The notes below the pieces were generated by a model. It had not been told where the DNA came from, did not search any database, and saw nothing but the letters and a program-made list of their open reading frames with translations. Shown here piece by piece: positions 47,573-56,389 of a DNA stretch of 64,000 bases. A program made the translations under genes and the position numbers. Source of the DNA: Nitrospirillum amazonense (GTDB lineage: Bacteria; Pseudomonadota; Alphaproteobacteria; Azospirillales; Azospirillaceae); contig NZ_VITV01000002.1 of NCBI RefSeq assembly GCF_007828035.1, positions 248,001-312,000 of the forward strand, given 5' to 3'. Each line of letters begins with the position of its first letter. Within the stretch, counting starts at the first letter, position 1.

Positions 47573-47728
47573 TCAGGCCGCCACCAGGGCCGCCCACTCC
47601 AACCCGAACCGCTGCAGGTATTTCCTGAGCCGGTCGGCGTCGTTTGATGACGCGCGGCGGGTGCGCGACGCGCTGAACAGGGTGCGGCCGGCTTCCGACA
47701 GGCTGCGGCAGGGGCTGTGCGCTGTCGG
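47573..47728 (-). pseudogene. rtcR: 3' remnant of an rtcR-type regulator gene
   Basis: A minus-strand frame of 51 codons with no start, bounded upstream by an in-frame TGA at 47729-47731. About 43 residues match, as I recall it, the extreme C terminus of RtcR, the sigma-54 activator of the RNA repair genes rtcBA. The stretches are CRSLSEAGRTLFSASR, SSNDADRLRKYLQRFG and a final LEWAALVAA. E. coli RtcR ends with a very similar SLS.AGRQLF...NDADRLRKYLARFGL segment. The rest of the gene (CARF-like and AAA+ domains) is absent, and no rtcA or rtcB is in the window. It lies between the SDR and the secreted protein, in a patch that looks rearranged. Confidence 0.7.
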
Positions 47729-47783
47729 TCAGGGCGCGGTGCGCTTTCGGGACTGCCGCTTTCTGGGGCAGGCGGCCTGCTCC

Positions 47784-48446
47784 TTATTTGCCCACCGTCG
47801 TCACCTTGACCGCCTTCTGCGGGCCGGCGGTGATGGTGGTGCCGGTGGCGTCGGGGATGAAGCGGATGGGCACCTCGATCTGCTTGGTGCAGGTGCGCAG
47901 GGTCCACACCTCGCGCCAGGGCGGCGACTTGCCGCCAGGGGCGGGAAGTGCCTCGCGGTCCACGAACCGCGTGTCAGCCACATACTCGCGGGCGCATCCC
48001 TCCTCGGTGGCGCCGGGGGTGATCTTCACCAGCTGATCCACCTGCTGGATGGCGTCGCGCTGCAGCAGCACGTCGGTGTGCGTGCCGCCGGGCAGCAGGG
48101 CGCCCATGCCGATGGCCTGGCCCGCCTGCTTCCAGCCGATGACGTTCAAGGTGCGGGTGATGCCGCAGCCGGCCAAGGTCACCTGCTGGCGCCAGATGCC
48201 GGTCTGCAATTGGCCGGTGGTGTCGAACACCAGGGGCTGGAACACCGCCACGTCGGTCGACACCGTGGCCTGGGCGCTGGGGCAGGGCTCGTTCATGACC
48301 ACGGCCGATTGCTGGGCCGTGGCCAGGGTCATCTGCCGCACCCCGGAATCGGCGAACAGCCTGGCCGTGTTGGCCTGGTCATCGGCCAGGGCCGTGCCTG
48401 ATGTCAGGAACAGGGCGAGGGCGGTGGCGATGCCGGTGCGCGTCAT
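47784..48446 (-). CDS. Secreted hypothetical protein
   Basis: I do not recognise this 220-aa protein. It has a clear signal peptide (ATALALFLTSGTALA-DDQ). Four Cys remain in the mature part (EPCPS, LAGCGI, EEGCARE, RTCTKQ), suggesting two disulfides in a periplasmic protein. The rest is Thr/Gln/Val-rich and looks beta-structured. It starts four bases after the metallohydrolase gene on the same strand, so the two are almost certainly co-transcribed. A partner or accessory role to that enzyme is inference. Confidence 0.7.
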   Translation of the reverse strand: MTRTGIATALALFLTSGTALADDQANTARLFADSGVRQMTLATAQQSAVVMNEPCPSAQATVSTDVAVFQPLVFDTTGQLQTGIWRQQVTLAGCGITRTLNVIGWKQAGQAIGMGALLPGGTHTDVLLQRDAIQQVDQLVKITPGATEEGCAREYVADTRFVDREALPAPGGKSPPWREVWTLRTCTKQIEVPIRFIPDATGTTITAGPQKAVKVTTVGK

Positions 48447-48450
48447 GGTC

Positions 48451-49452
48451 TTATTCCCCCAGGCTGTACTGTGCCGGTTCCCAGACATAGCTCTTGGGAT
48501 CGGCCTTGCCGTCGGTTGCGTCCTTGGGCCGGACGTGGCCGATGCCGGGGAAGGACAGGTGGGCGGCGGCCACCCAATAGCCGTCCTTGGCGGCCTCGGC
48601 ATAGGCCTTGGCGCGCTGCTGGTAGGCGGCGGGGCTGTCGCTGTCGAACTGGATGGTGGTGGCCGGGGTGTCGAACTGCACCGCCGCCACGTGCATCAGG
48701 TCGCCCCAGAACACCATCTTCTGCCCTTTGCTCTCGGCGGCGTAGGTGGTGTGGCCGGGCGTGTGGCCATGGGCGGGAAGGGCGGTGATGCCGGGGAACA
48801 GCGAGGTAACGCCGTCAAAGGTCTTCAGCTTGCCGGCGGCGGCGTAGACGTCCAGCAGCTTGTGGGCGGCGGCGAAGCCGCCCCGCTTGTCGGCTGGCGC
48901 CTTGGCCTCGGCCTCCGCGCTCAGCCAATGGCCCTTTTCTGCCGCGTCGACATAGACGGTGGCGTTGGGGAAGTTCATGTGGCCGTCGGTGGTCAGGCCG
49001 CCGATATGGTCGCCGTGCATATGGGTGATCAGCACCGCGTCCACCTGATCGGGCGTGTAGCCGGCGGCCTTGAGGTTCGCCAACAGGTTGCTGGGGGCCT
49101 TGGGGCCCAGCAGGCCGTTGGCGCCGGTGTCCACCAAGATCAGTTGCGACCCGGTGTTGATCAGGAAGGCGTTGACCGAGGTCGGGGTCGGGCTGGGCTG
49201 GTGGTTGCGCGCCAGGGCGGCCCGCACCTTCTCCGGCGTGGTGTTGGTCATCAGCGTGTCGATGGGCAGCGTGGCCACCGTGTCGTTCAGCGCCGTGATC
49301 TCGAAATCGCCCAGCATCAGGCGATAATAGCCCGGCGCCTGGGTCTTCACCTGGGGTGCGGCGGCGCGGGTGGTAGAGGGCAGGGCCACCAGGGACAGCG
49401 ACAGTGGGGCGGCGGCGAGCGCCAGGGCCAGGCTGAGGGAACGCAAGGACAT
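48451..49452 (-). CDS. Exported metallo-beta-lactamase-fold hydrolase, methyl-parathion-hydrolase-like
   Basis: A 333-aa exported enzyme. The signal peptide covers about residues 1-35 (LALALAAAPLSLSLVALPS). The mature start APGYYRLMLGDFEITALND closely resembles the methyl parathion hydrolase family. The di-metal site is complete: HMHGDH, the next His in HGHTPGHTTY, the bridging Asp in FWGDLMHVAAVQFD and the final His in HLSFPGIGHVRP. Natural substrates of this family are unclear; lactones or esters are plausible. ATG 49452 has GGAG eight bases upstream. It is followed after four bases by the secreted protein gene. Confidence 0.88.
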   Translation of the reverse strand: MSLRSLSLALALAAAPLSLSLVALPSTTRAAAPQVKTQAPGYYRLMLGDFEITALNDTVATLPIDTLMTNTTPEKVRAALARNHQPSPTPTSVNAFLINTGSQLILVDTGANGLLGPKAPSNLLANLKAAGYTPDQVDAVLITHMHGDHIGGLTTDGHMNFPNATVYVDAAEKGHWLSAEAEAKAPADKRGGFAAAHKLLDVYAAAGKLKTFDGVTSLFPGITALPAHGHTPGHTTYAAESKGQKMVFWGDLMHVAAVQFDTPATTIQFDSDSPAAYQQRAKAYAEAAKDGYWVAAAHLSFPGIGHVRPKDATDGKADPKSYVWEPAQYSLGE

Positions 49453-49659
49453 GAAGGAACTCCGGAAGGCGGGGCCCATAAAGCGGGGCTTTGGGGGCGG
49501 CACAGGGCGCCAGACTATGCCCCAGTTTCTCCGGCGCGCAACCCAGGCGGCGCGCCGACACCACTCTTTCCCTGCGGTCAGATGTCCTGGCGCGTTGGTT
49601 GACGCGGGTTCCATCCATCCCCCAAGCTGTTGGGTGGGGAAAGCGGGCCGGGGGGCGTT

Positions 49660-50436
49660 ATGCGCGGGCGCGTCGTGGGGGTGTTGGTCTGCCTGCTGCT
49701 GTTCAAGACCGTGGTGGCGCGGGCGGACGACCTGGTCCATCTTGCGGCCCGGCCGCAGGTTCCGCCCCCGGTGGCGGGGGGAACCGTCGGGCCTGCGCGC
49801 CTGGGTGATGGCATCGTTCTCATTCCCGGTTCCTACCGGCCCGGCCAGCCCTTGCCGCTGCTGGTAATGCTACATGGCGCCAGTCAGCGCGGCGCCGACA
49901 TGGTGGCCCGCCTGGCGCCGGTGGCGGAGGCCCGTGGGGTGATCATCGCGGCCCCCGACTCCGGGGATTACACTTGGGACATGCTGGCGGCGCGCAAGCA
50001 TGAGGCGGATGAGCGCTGGGGCCCCCGGTATGGCACCGATCCGGCGCGCATCGATGCCTTCCTGGCCCAGGTCTTCGCCCGCTACGCTGTGGACCCGTCC
50101 CGGGTGGCGCTGGCGGGCTTTTCCGATGGGGCGACCTACGCCCTGTCGCTGGGGCCGGAAAACCTGGACCTGTTTACCGCGCTGATTGCCTTTTCCCCTG
50201 GGCGCATTGCGCCGCTGCATACCCAAGGGGACCCGCCCGGCGGCGGTCAGACGCGAGTCTTCATCAGCCACGGCAAGGCCGACCGCGTGCTGCCCCTGGA
50301 AGAGACCGCGCGCACCACCGCACCGGCGTTCAAGCGGCGGGGTTTCCTGGTGGAACTGCGGGTGTTCGATGGCGGGCATGTCATGCCGCCTGAGGTGGTG
50401 GATAGCGCCCTGGACTGGTGGTTGGGACCCGGTTGA
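49660..50436 (+). CDS. Exported alpha/beta-hydrolase, PHB depolymerase/esterase-like
   Basis: A 258-aa hydrolase. Signal peptide MRGRVVGVLVCLLLFKTVVARA is followed by a compact alpha/beta-hydrolase domain. Its oxyanion region is LLVMLHGASQRG, the nucleophile elbow is LAGFSDGATYAL, the Asp is in FISHGKADRVLP and the His in VFDGGHVMP. It resembles poly(3-hydroxybutyrate) depolymerase/phospholipase-type carboxylesterases; the substrate is not certain. ATG 49660 is chosen; a GTG at 49630 is less likely. It reads away from the metallohydrolase pair, with 207 bases between them. Confidence 0.85.
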   Translation: MRGRVVGVLVCLLLFKTVVARADDLVHLAARPQVPPPVAGGTVGPARLGDGIVLIPGSYRPGQPLPLLVMLHGASQRGADMVARLAPVAEARGVIIAAPDSGDYTWDMLAARKHEADERWGPRYGTDPARIDAFLAQVFARYAVDPSRVALAGFSDGATYALSLGPENLDLFTALIAFSPGRIAPLHTQGDPPGGGQTRVFISHGKADRVLPLEETARTTAPAFKRRGFLVELRVFDGGHVMPPEVVDSALDWWLGPG

Positions 50437-50443
50437 GTATGTC

Positions 50444-50947
50444 CTAGGCCGTTGCGCCACCACCCGCCGCGGCTAGGCCCATCGCCAGCGCCCGCGCCAC
50501 GGCCGCCAGACGCACCGCCTCGCGGTCGCCGGAGAAGACGTGGCGTTCCACCGCCACCGGGCGGTCCCGGCGCGCGCAGCCCAGGTAGACCAGGCCCACC
50601 GGCTTCTCCAAGCTGCCGCCGCCGGGGCCGGCGATGCCGGTGACCGACAGGGCGATGTCGGCGCGGGAGCGGGCCAGCAGCCCCTCCGCCATGGCGTGCG
50701 CAACCTCGCGGCTGACGGCGCCGTGCAGGGCGATCAGGCCATCGGGCACGCCCAGCAGGTCGATCTTGGCCTGGTTGCTGTAGGTGACCACGCCCCGGTC
50801 GACCACGGCGGAGGAGCCGGCAATGGCGGTCAGGCTGGCGGAGATCAGGCCGCCGGTGCAGGATTCGGCCGTGGCCAGCCACAGGCCGCTGGCCTGGCAG
50901 GCGGCCAGCAGGCGTTCGGCCGCGCGTGTGATCTCCGCCGGGAACAT
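50444..50947 (-). CDS. pncC: Nicotinamide-nucleotide amidohydrolase PncC (CinA C-terminal type)
   Basis: Deamidates NMN to nicotinic acid mononucleotide in the pyridine nucleotide cycle. The 167-aa stand-alone CinA-C domain shows LATAESCTGGLISASLT, GGVVTYSNQAK-like VVTYSNQAKIDLLGV, AHAMAEGLL, and SVTGIAGPGGGS. It starts four bases after ispDF on the same strand, so they share a transcript. This ispDF-pncC order is widespread in alphaproteobacteria. It converges with the esterase gene at a 7-base gap. Confidence 0.94.
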   Translation of the reverse strand: MFPAEITRAAERLLAACQASGLWLATAESCTGGLISASLTAIAGSSAVVDRGVVTYSNQAKIDLLGVPDGLIALHGAVSREVAHAMAEGLLARSRADIALSVTGIAGPGGGSLEKPVGLVYLGCARRDRPVAVERHVFSGDREAVRLAAVARALAMGLAAAGGGATA

Positions 50948-50951
50948 GGGG

Positions 50952-52127
50952 TTAGACCTTCGACGTCGGCCAGGGAAGGCGCACGGTGCAGGTCGCCATG
51001 GCGGCGATGCCCTCGCGCCGGCCGGTGAAGCCCAGGCCCTCGGTGGTGGTGGCCTTCACGGAGACACGGTCGGGCGCGATCCCCAGCAGGTCGGCCACGC
51101 GGGCCACCATGGCCTCGCGGTGGGGGCCCACCTTGGGGCGCTCGCAGATGACGGTGATGTCGCAATGGGCGATGGCCCCGCCCTTGGCCGTCACCAGGCT
51201 GGCGGCGTGCTGCAGGAACTTGCCGCTATCGGCGCCGCGCCAACGCTCGTCCGTGGGCGGGAAGTGGCTGCCGATGTCGCCGGCCCCGATGGCGCCCAGG
51301 ATGGCGTCGGTCAGGGCGTGCAGGCCCACGTCGGCGTCGGAATGACCCTCCAGCTTGTGGGTGTGCGGCACCTTCAGGCCGCAGAGGACGATGTGGTCGC
51401 CTTCCGTGAACTTGTGCACGTCATAGCCGTGGCCCACGCGGACGTCGCCCAACTCGTTCATGATGATCTTCTCCGCCCGCGCCAGATCCTCGGCATGGGT
51501 CACTTTCAGGTTGTCGGGATTGGTGGGCACCAGGCGCACGGGGAAACCGGCCTTCTCCGCCACGGCGGCGTCATCGGTCAGTTCCTGGCCCGCCAGGTCG
51601 CGGTGCGCCTTCAGGATGTCGGGGAAGCGGAAGCCCTGAGGGGTCAGTGCCCGCCACAGGGCGGTGCGGTCCACCGTGGCGGCCACGGCGCCCTCCCTGT
51701 CCGCACGCTTCAGGGTGTCACTGACATTGGCCGCCGCCAGGGCGGCCGGCACCTCGGCCAGGGCCCGGATGACGGCGGAGATGCTGGCGGCGTCCACCAG
51801 GGGCCGGGCGGCGTCGTGGATCAGCACCAGGTCATAGCCGCCGTCGGCCGCCGCGGCCTCCAGCCCATTGCGCACGCTGTCCTGGCGGGCCGCACCCCCG
51901 GCCACGGGCGGGGGCAGGTCCAGGCCGGTGACGGCCGCCTCATAGAGGTCGCGGTGGGCCGGATTGATCACCACCCGCACGGCCGTCACCTCCGGATGGT
52001 TCTGGAACGCGGCCACGGTGCGGGCCAGGACGGGGCGGCCGGCCAGGGACAGGTATTGCTTGGGCATGTCCCCGCCGAAGCGGGAACCGCTGCCGGCGGC
52101 GACAATCAGGGCAAGGCAGGACGGCAT
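50952..52127 (-). CDS. ispDF: Bifunctional IspD/IspF
   Basis: Fusion of two MEP-pathway enzymes. Residues 1-230 are IspD, the CTP:MEP cytidylyltransferase ([38 protein letters not shown]). Residues about 232-391 are IspF, the MEcPP synthase ([72 protein letters not shown]). Metal ligands in DVH and the following His are present. The fusion is common in alphaproteobacteria and complements dxr at the window start. Confidence 0.97.
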   Translation of the reverse strand: MPSCLALIVAAGSGSRFGGDMPKQYLSLAGRPVLARTVAAFQNHPEVTAVRVVINPAHRDLYEAAVTGLDLPPPVAGGAARQDSVRNGLEAAAADGGYDLVLIHDAARPLVDAASISAVIRALAEVPAALAAANVSDTLKRADREGAVAATVDRTALWRALTPQGFRFPDILKAHRDLAGQELTDDAAVAEKAGFPVRLVPTNPDNLKVTHAEDLARAEKIIMNELGDVRVGHGYDVHKFTEGDHIVLCGLKVPHTHKLEGHSDADVGLHALTDAILGAIGAGDIGSHFPPTDERWRGADSGKFLQHAASLVTAKGGAIAHCDITVICERPKVGPHREAMVARVADLLGIAPDRVSVKATTTEGLGFTGRREGIAAMATCTVRLPWPTSKV

Positions 52128-52379
52128 GGCTGGTCAAAACACCATGAAAAGGAAGGCGGGCGAGGGATGGTGACACTTATCCCCATTTCCCGACGAGAGA
52201 TATCCCCCCTTAAGACCTTGCCGCTAGGCTTGTTTGTCCGCCGGCGCCCACGATCTGCCATGCCACCGCGCCATACCATAGTCGCATCCGCCGTCTTCGG
52301 CGGCGTCGCTTCCCTTTGGCGGGGGCTCATGATAGCTTGAACGCCTAATTTTGTAGCAGTCATGGAAAGCGCCTAGGAA

Positions 52380-53471
52380 ATGGGCAGTAAGTTAGCGCCG
52401 ATTCAGGTCGGTCCCGTCACCATTCAGGATCCGGTGATCCTGGCGCCCATGTCGGGCGTGACCGACACGCCCTTCCGCCGCCTAGTGAAGCGCGCCGGCG
52501 CGGGCCTGGTCGTTTCCGAGATGATCGCCAGCCAGGCGATGATCCGCGCCACCCGCGAGTCCGAAAAGAAGATCGACCCCAACGCCCAGGAAGGCGTGCT
52601 GTCCGTTCAGCTGGCGGGCTGCGAGCCCGAGGTGATGGCGGAGGCGGCGAAGCTGTGCGTGGACCGGGGCGCCTCCATCATCGACCTCAACTTCGGCTGC
52701 CCGGTGAAGAAAGTGGTGAACGGCTATGCCGGTTCCGCCCTGATGAAGGACGAACCGCTGGCCGGCCGCATCCTGGACGCCGTGGTCAAGGCCGTGTCCG
52801 TGCCCGTGACCCTGAAGATGCGCAAGGGCTGGGATGAGCGGAACCTGAACGCGCCGCGCCTGGCCAGGATCGCGGAGGAGTGCGGCATCCGCATGATCAC
52901 CGTGCACGGCCGCACCCGCAACCAGATGTACAACGGCGTCGCTGACTGGGCCTTCATCCGCCAGGTGAAGGATGCCGTGTCGCTGCCGGTCATCGCCAAC
53001 GGCGACATCGTCGACTTCCCCGATGTCACCCGCTGCCTGGAAGAGAGCGGCGCCGACGGTGTCATGATCGGCCGCGGCACCTATGGCCGTCCTTGGTTCA
53101 TCAACCAGGTCATCCAGATGCTGCGCACCGGTGCCGCCCCGGCCGAGCCCACGCTGGTGGAACAGCGCGACCTGGTGCTGGAGCATTACGACGCCATCCT
53201 GGAGCATTACGGCACCGACGCCGGCCTGAAGATCGGGCGCAAGCACATCGCCTGGTATTCCAAGGGCCTGCCCGGTTCCGCCGAGTACCGCGCGAAGGTC
53301 AACACCATCGAGAAGGCGGAACTGGTGCAGGACTTCGTGCGCGGCTGGTACCAGGACCTGCTGGACCGGGGCATCGTGGGGCGCGACCTGTCCGGCCGGG
53401 GCCTGACCGCGGAGGCCGGTTGCGATGTTGATGACGACGACACCGCCGGCGAAAAGAAGGTGGCGGCCTGA
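52380..53471 (+). CDS. dusB: tRNA-dihydrouridine synthase (DusB/NifR3)
   Basis: FMN enzyme reducing specific uridines in tRNA. The 363-aa product has [39 protein letters not shown] (catalytic Cys in NFGCP), [14 protein letters not shown] and [10 protein letters not shown]. It is the nifR3 gene that classically precedes ntrB-ntrC in Azospirillum and Rhodobacter. The stop shares one base with the ntrB start. The 252-base gap before it (divergent from ispDF) contains a short hairpin CCGCC/GGCGG near 52290 and no convincing promoter. Confidence 0.95.
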   Translation: MGSKLAPIQVGPVTIQDPVILAPMSGVTDTPFRRLVKRAGAGLVVSEMIASQAMIRATRESEKKIDPNAQEGVLSVQLAGCEPEVMAEAAKLCVDRGASIIDLNFGCPVKKVVNGYAGSALMKDEPLAGRILDAVVKAVSVPVTLKMRKGWDERNLNAPRLARIAEECGIRMITVHGRTRNQMYNGVADWAFIRQVKDAVSLPVIANGDIVDFPDVTRCLEESGADGVMIGRGTYGRPWFINQVIQMLRTGAAPAEPTLVEQRDLVLEHYDAILEHYGTDAGLKIGRKHIAWYSKGLPGSAEYRAKVNTIEKAELVQDFVRGWYQDLLDRGIVGRDLSGRGLTAEAGCDVDDDDTAGEKKVAA

Positions 53472-54595
53472 TGGGGCGGACGGCGGCCCTGCCTGCCCCG
53501 GCGAACGGCATGGTCGATCCCACGGCCATCCTGTCCGCGCTGCCGGAACCCATCCTGGTCATCGACCGGCAGCGCCGCATCCATTTCGCCAACCTGCAGG
53601 CGGAGGAATTCTTCGACGCCAGCGCCGCCCTGCTGGTGGGCAGCCAGCTGGACACGCTGATTCCGGGCGACAGCCCCGTCCACTCCCTGATCGACCAGGC
53701 GCGGATGACGGGCGGCAGCGTGTCGGACTACAGCATCATGCTGGAGACGCCGCGCATCGGCCTGCATTTCCTGACGGCCAAGGCGGCCCCCCTGTCCGAT
53801 CCGCCGGACCTGGTGGTGCTGTCGCTGCATGAGCGGTCCATCGCCCGGAAGATCGATAACCAGCTGACCCACCGCGGGGCCGCGCGGTCCGTCGTCGCCA
53901 TGGCGGCCATGCTGGCGCACGAGGTGAAGAACCCGTTGTCCGGCATCCGGGGGGCGGCCCAGCTGTTGGAAGAGAACGCGTCGGAGGGGGACCGCATGCT
54001 GACCCGCCTCATCTGCGATGAGGCTGACCGCATCGTGGCCCTGGTGGACCGCATGGAGGTCTTCACCGACGGCCGGCCGCTGGAAAAGACGGCGGTGAAC
54101 ATCCATGGCGTGCTGGAGCATGTGCGCCGCGTGGCGCAAAGCGGCTTCGGCCGCGCCATCCGCTTCATTGAGCGCTACGACCCGTCGCTGCCGCCGGTGC
54201 TGGGCAATCGCGATCAGCTGATCCAGGTCTTCCTGAACCTGGTGAAGAACGCGGCCGAGGCCTGCCCGGAAAAGGGCGGGGAAATCGTCCTGTCCACCGC
54301 CTACCAGCATGGGGTGCGCCTGGCGGTACCGGGGTCCGACAGCCGGGTGCACCTGCCGCTGCTGATCAGCGTGCAGGACAATGGCGACGGCATTCCGGAG
54401 GACCTGCGGGCCAACCTGTTCGATCCCTTCGTCACCACGAAGATGAACGGGACTGGCCTGGGCCTGGCGCTCGTCGCCAAGATCATCGGCGACCATGGCG
54501 GGGTCATCGATTTCGACAGCGTGCCGCGTCGCACGATCTTCAAGGTGTCGCTGCCGGTCGCCCCTGGGCGCACGGCGTCAGAGGGGGGCGTTTAA
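53471..54595 (+). CDS. ntrB: Nitrogen regulation sensor kinase NtrB
   Basis: Soluble histidine kinase/phosphatase that controls NtrC in response to PII. The 374-aa product has an N-terminal PAS domain ([20 protein letters not shown], about 15-120), the phospho-acceptor His in [20 protein letters not shown] and catalytic boxes [18 protein letters not shown] and [13 protein letters not shown]. There are no membrane segments. ATG overlaps the dusB stop (TGATG), and ntrC starts three bases after its stop. Confidence 0.96.
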   Translation: MGRTAALPAPANGMVDPTAILSALPEPILVIDRQRRIHFANLQAEEFFDASAALLVGSQLDTLIPGDSPVHSLIDQARMTGGSVSDYSIMLETPRIGLHFLTAKAAPLSDPPDLVVLSLHERSIARKIDNQLTHRGAARSVVAMAAMLAHEVKNPLSGIRGAAQLLEENASEGDRMLTRLICDEADRIVALVDRMEVFTDGRPLEKTAVNIHGVLEHVRRVAQSGFGRAIRFIERYDPSLPPVLGNRDQLIQVFLNLVKNAAEACPEKGGEIVLSTAYQHGVRLAVPGSDSRVHLPLLISVQDNGDGIPEDLRANLFDPFVTTKMNGTGLGLALVAKIIGDHGGVIDFDSVPRRTIFKVSLPVAPGRTASEGGV

Positions 54596-54598
54596 TCC

Positions 54599-56053
54599 AT
54601 GGGTCCATCCACCATCCTTGTCGCTGACGACGACAGGGCCATCCGTACCGTTCTGAACCAGGCCCTGTTGCGCCTGGGCCATGACGTGCGGGTCACCGGC
54701 AATGCCGCGACCTTGTGGCGCTGGGTCCAGGATGGGGAGGGGGACCTGGTCATCACCGACGTGGTGATGCCGGATGAGAACGGCCTGGACCTGCTGCCGC
54801 GCATCAAGAAGCTGCGCCCCGAACTGCGCGTCATCGTCATGAGCGCGCAGAACACTCTGCTGACCGCCGTGAAGGCGGCGGAGCGCGGCGCCTTCGACTA
54901 TCTGCCCAAGCCCTTCGACCTGAAGGACCTGATGGGCATGGTGGAGCGCGCGCTGTCCACGCCCCAGCCGGCCCCGCCGGCGGCCGCCGGCGCCGCGGCG
55001 GCCCAGGCCGAAGAGGAGGCGCTGCCCCTCATCGGCCGGTCGGCGGCGATGCAGGAGATCTACCGCGTCCTGGCCCGCCTGATGGGCACGGATCTGACGG
55101 TCATGATCACCGGCGAGTCGGGCACCGGCAAGGAACTGGTGGCCCGCGCCTTGCACGACTACGGCAAGCGGCGCAACGGTCCCTTCCTGGCGGTCAACAT
55201 GGCCGCCATCCCACGCGAACTGATCGAGTCCGAGCTGTTCGGCCATGAGAAGGGGGCTTTCACCGGCGCCACTGTGCGCTCCACCGGCCGGTTCGAGCAG
55301 GCGCAGGGCGGCACCCTGTTCCTGGACGAGATCGGCGACATGCCGCTGGACGCCCAGACCCGCCTGCTGCGCGTGCTGCAGGAGGGGGAGTACACCACGG
55401 TCGGCGGCCGCACCCCCATCAAGACCGACGTGCGCATCGTGGCCGCCACCCACCGCGACCTGCGCACCCTGATCCGCCAGGGCCAGTTCCGCGAGGATCT
55501 GTTCTATCGCCTGAACGTGGTGCCCATACGCCTGCCGCCGCTGCGGGAGCGGACGGAGGACATTCCGGCGCTGGTCCGCCATTTCTTCGGGCTGGTGAAC
55601 CAGCAGGGCCTGCCGCTGAAAAGCATGGACAACGCCGCCCTGGACCGCCTGCGCCGCCATCGCTGGCCCGGCAACGTGCGTGAACTGGAGAACATGGTGC
55701 GGCGTCTGGCCGCGCTGTACACCCAGGAAGTCATCACCATCGATGTCATCGAGCAGGAACTGGCGGATTTCGCGCCCGCCGCCGCACCGGCGGAGGAGCC
55801 GCAGAACGAAGGCTTGGGGGCCGCGGTGGAGCGGCACCTGAAGGATTATTTCGCCGCCCATAAGGACGGCGTGCCGGCCGCCGGCCTCTATGATCGTGTG
55901 TTGCGCGAGGTGGAACGGCCCCTGCTGTCGCTGTCGCTGATCGCCACCCGTGGCAACCAGATCAAGGCCGCGCATATGCTGGGCCTGAACCGCAATACTC
56001 TGCGCAAGAAGATCCGCGACCTGGACATCCAGGTGGTCCGTGGCCTGAAGTAA
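54599..56053 (+). CDS. ntrC: Nitrogen regulator NtrC (sigma-54 activator)
   Basis: Response regulator of nitrogen starvation genes, 484 aa. The receiver domain has phospho-acceptor Asp54 in [12 protein letters not shown]. The AAA+ domain has Walker [15 protein letters not shown], the sigma-54 contact GAFTGA in [13 protein letters not shown] and Walker [14 protein letters not shown]-terminal Fis-type helix-turn-helix lies in [20 protein letters not shown]. It is complete and canonical. A long imperfect hairpin (CACCTCT at 56061 with AGAGGTG at 56119) follows the stop. Confidence 0.97.
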   Translation: MGPSTILVADDDRAIRTVLNQALLRLGHDVRVTGNAATLWRWVQDGEGDLVITDVVMPDENGLDLLPRIKKLRPELRVIVMSAQNTLLTAVKAAERGAFDYLPKPFDLKDLMGMVERALSTPQPAPPAAAGAAAAQAEEEALPLIGRSAAMQEIYRVLARLMGTDLTVMITGESGTGKELVARALHDYGKRRNGPFLAVNMAAIPRELIESELFGHEKGAFTGATVRSTGRFEQAQGGTLFLDEIGDMPLDAQTRLLRVLQEGEYTTVGGRTPIKTDVRIVAATHRDLRTLIRQGQFREDLFYRLNVVPIRLPPLRERTEDIPALVRHFFGLVNQQGLPLKSMDNAALDRLRRHRWPGNVRELENMVRRLAALYTQEVITIDVIEQELADFAPAAAPAEEPQNEGLGAAVERHLKDYFAAHKDGVPAAGLYDRVLREVERPLLSLSLIATRGNQIKAAHMLGLNRNTLRKKIRDLDIQVVRGLK

Positions 56054-56389
56054 CAGGGGGCACCTCTACCAACGGGCGTAAGACGGACGGCTGGAAACAC
56101 GCGTTGCATTCTGGTAACAGAGGTGGGCGCCCGGGCAACAGCAGCCCCTGCCGGGCGATACCCTTCCGGCTTTGGCCGAACGGGCGTCGCCTGACGGATG
56201 TTGTCCGCACCACCTCCGCGCCGGGGGTGGCGTTTGCGCCGTGCAAACCACCGGCCTGGCAGGAACCGTGCTTCGTTTCGCCTTTCAAGCGGTATCATCC
56301 CCCGTCGTAGCGACGCCCACCTTGGCGCCGGCCTTGATCTTCGCGCCTCTGACGGTGTCCGGGGCGGCGGTGGTCCGGATGTCTTTGCC
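56054..56389 (+). promoter_or_regulatory. ntrC-ntrY gap with dyad and sigma-54-like element
   Basis: A 336-base gap. It first holds hairpins after ntrC (CACCTCT...AGAGGTG at 56061-56125, then GCCCGG...CCGGGC at 56129-56156). Then comes a dyad GTTTGC-gccgt-GCAAAC at 56232-56248, and nine bases on TGGCAGGAACCGTGCT (56257-56272). The last has GG and GC separated by exactly ten bases as in -24/-12 promoters, but departs from consensus at several other positions. The ntrY frame stays open back to 56198, so a longer NtrY cannot be fully excluded. Confidence 0.4.
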
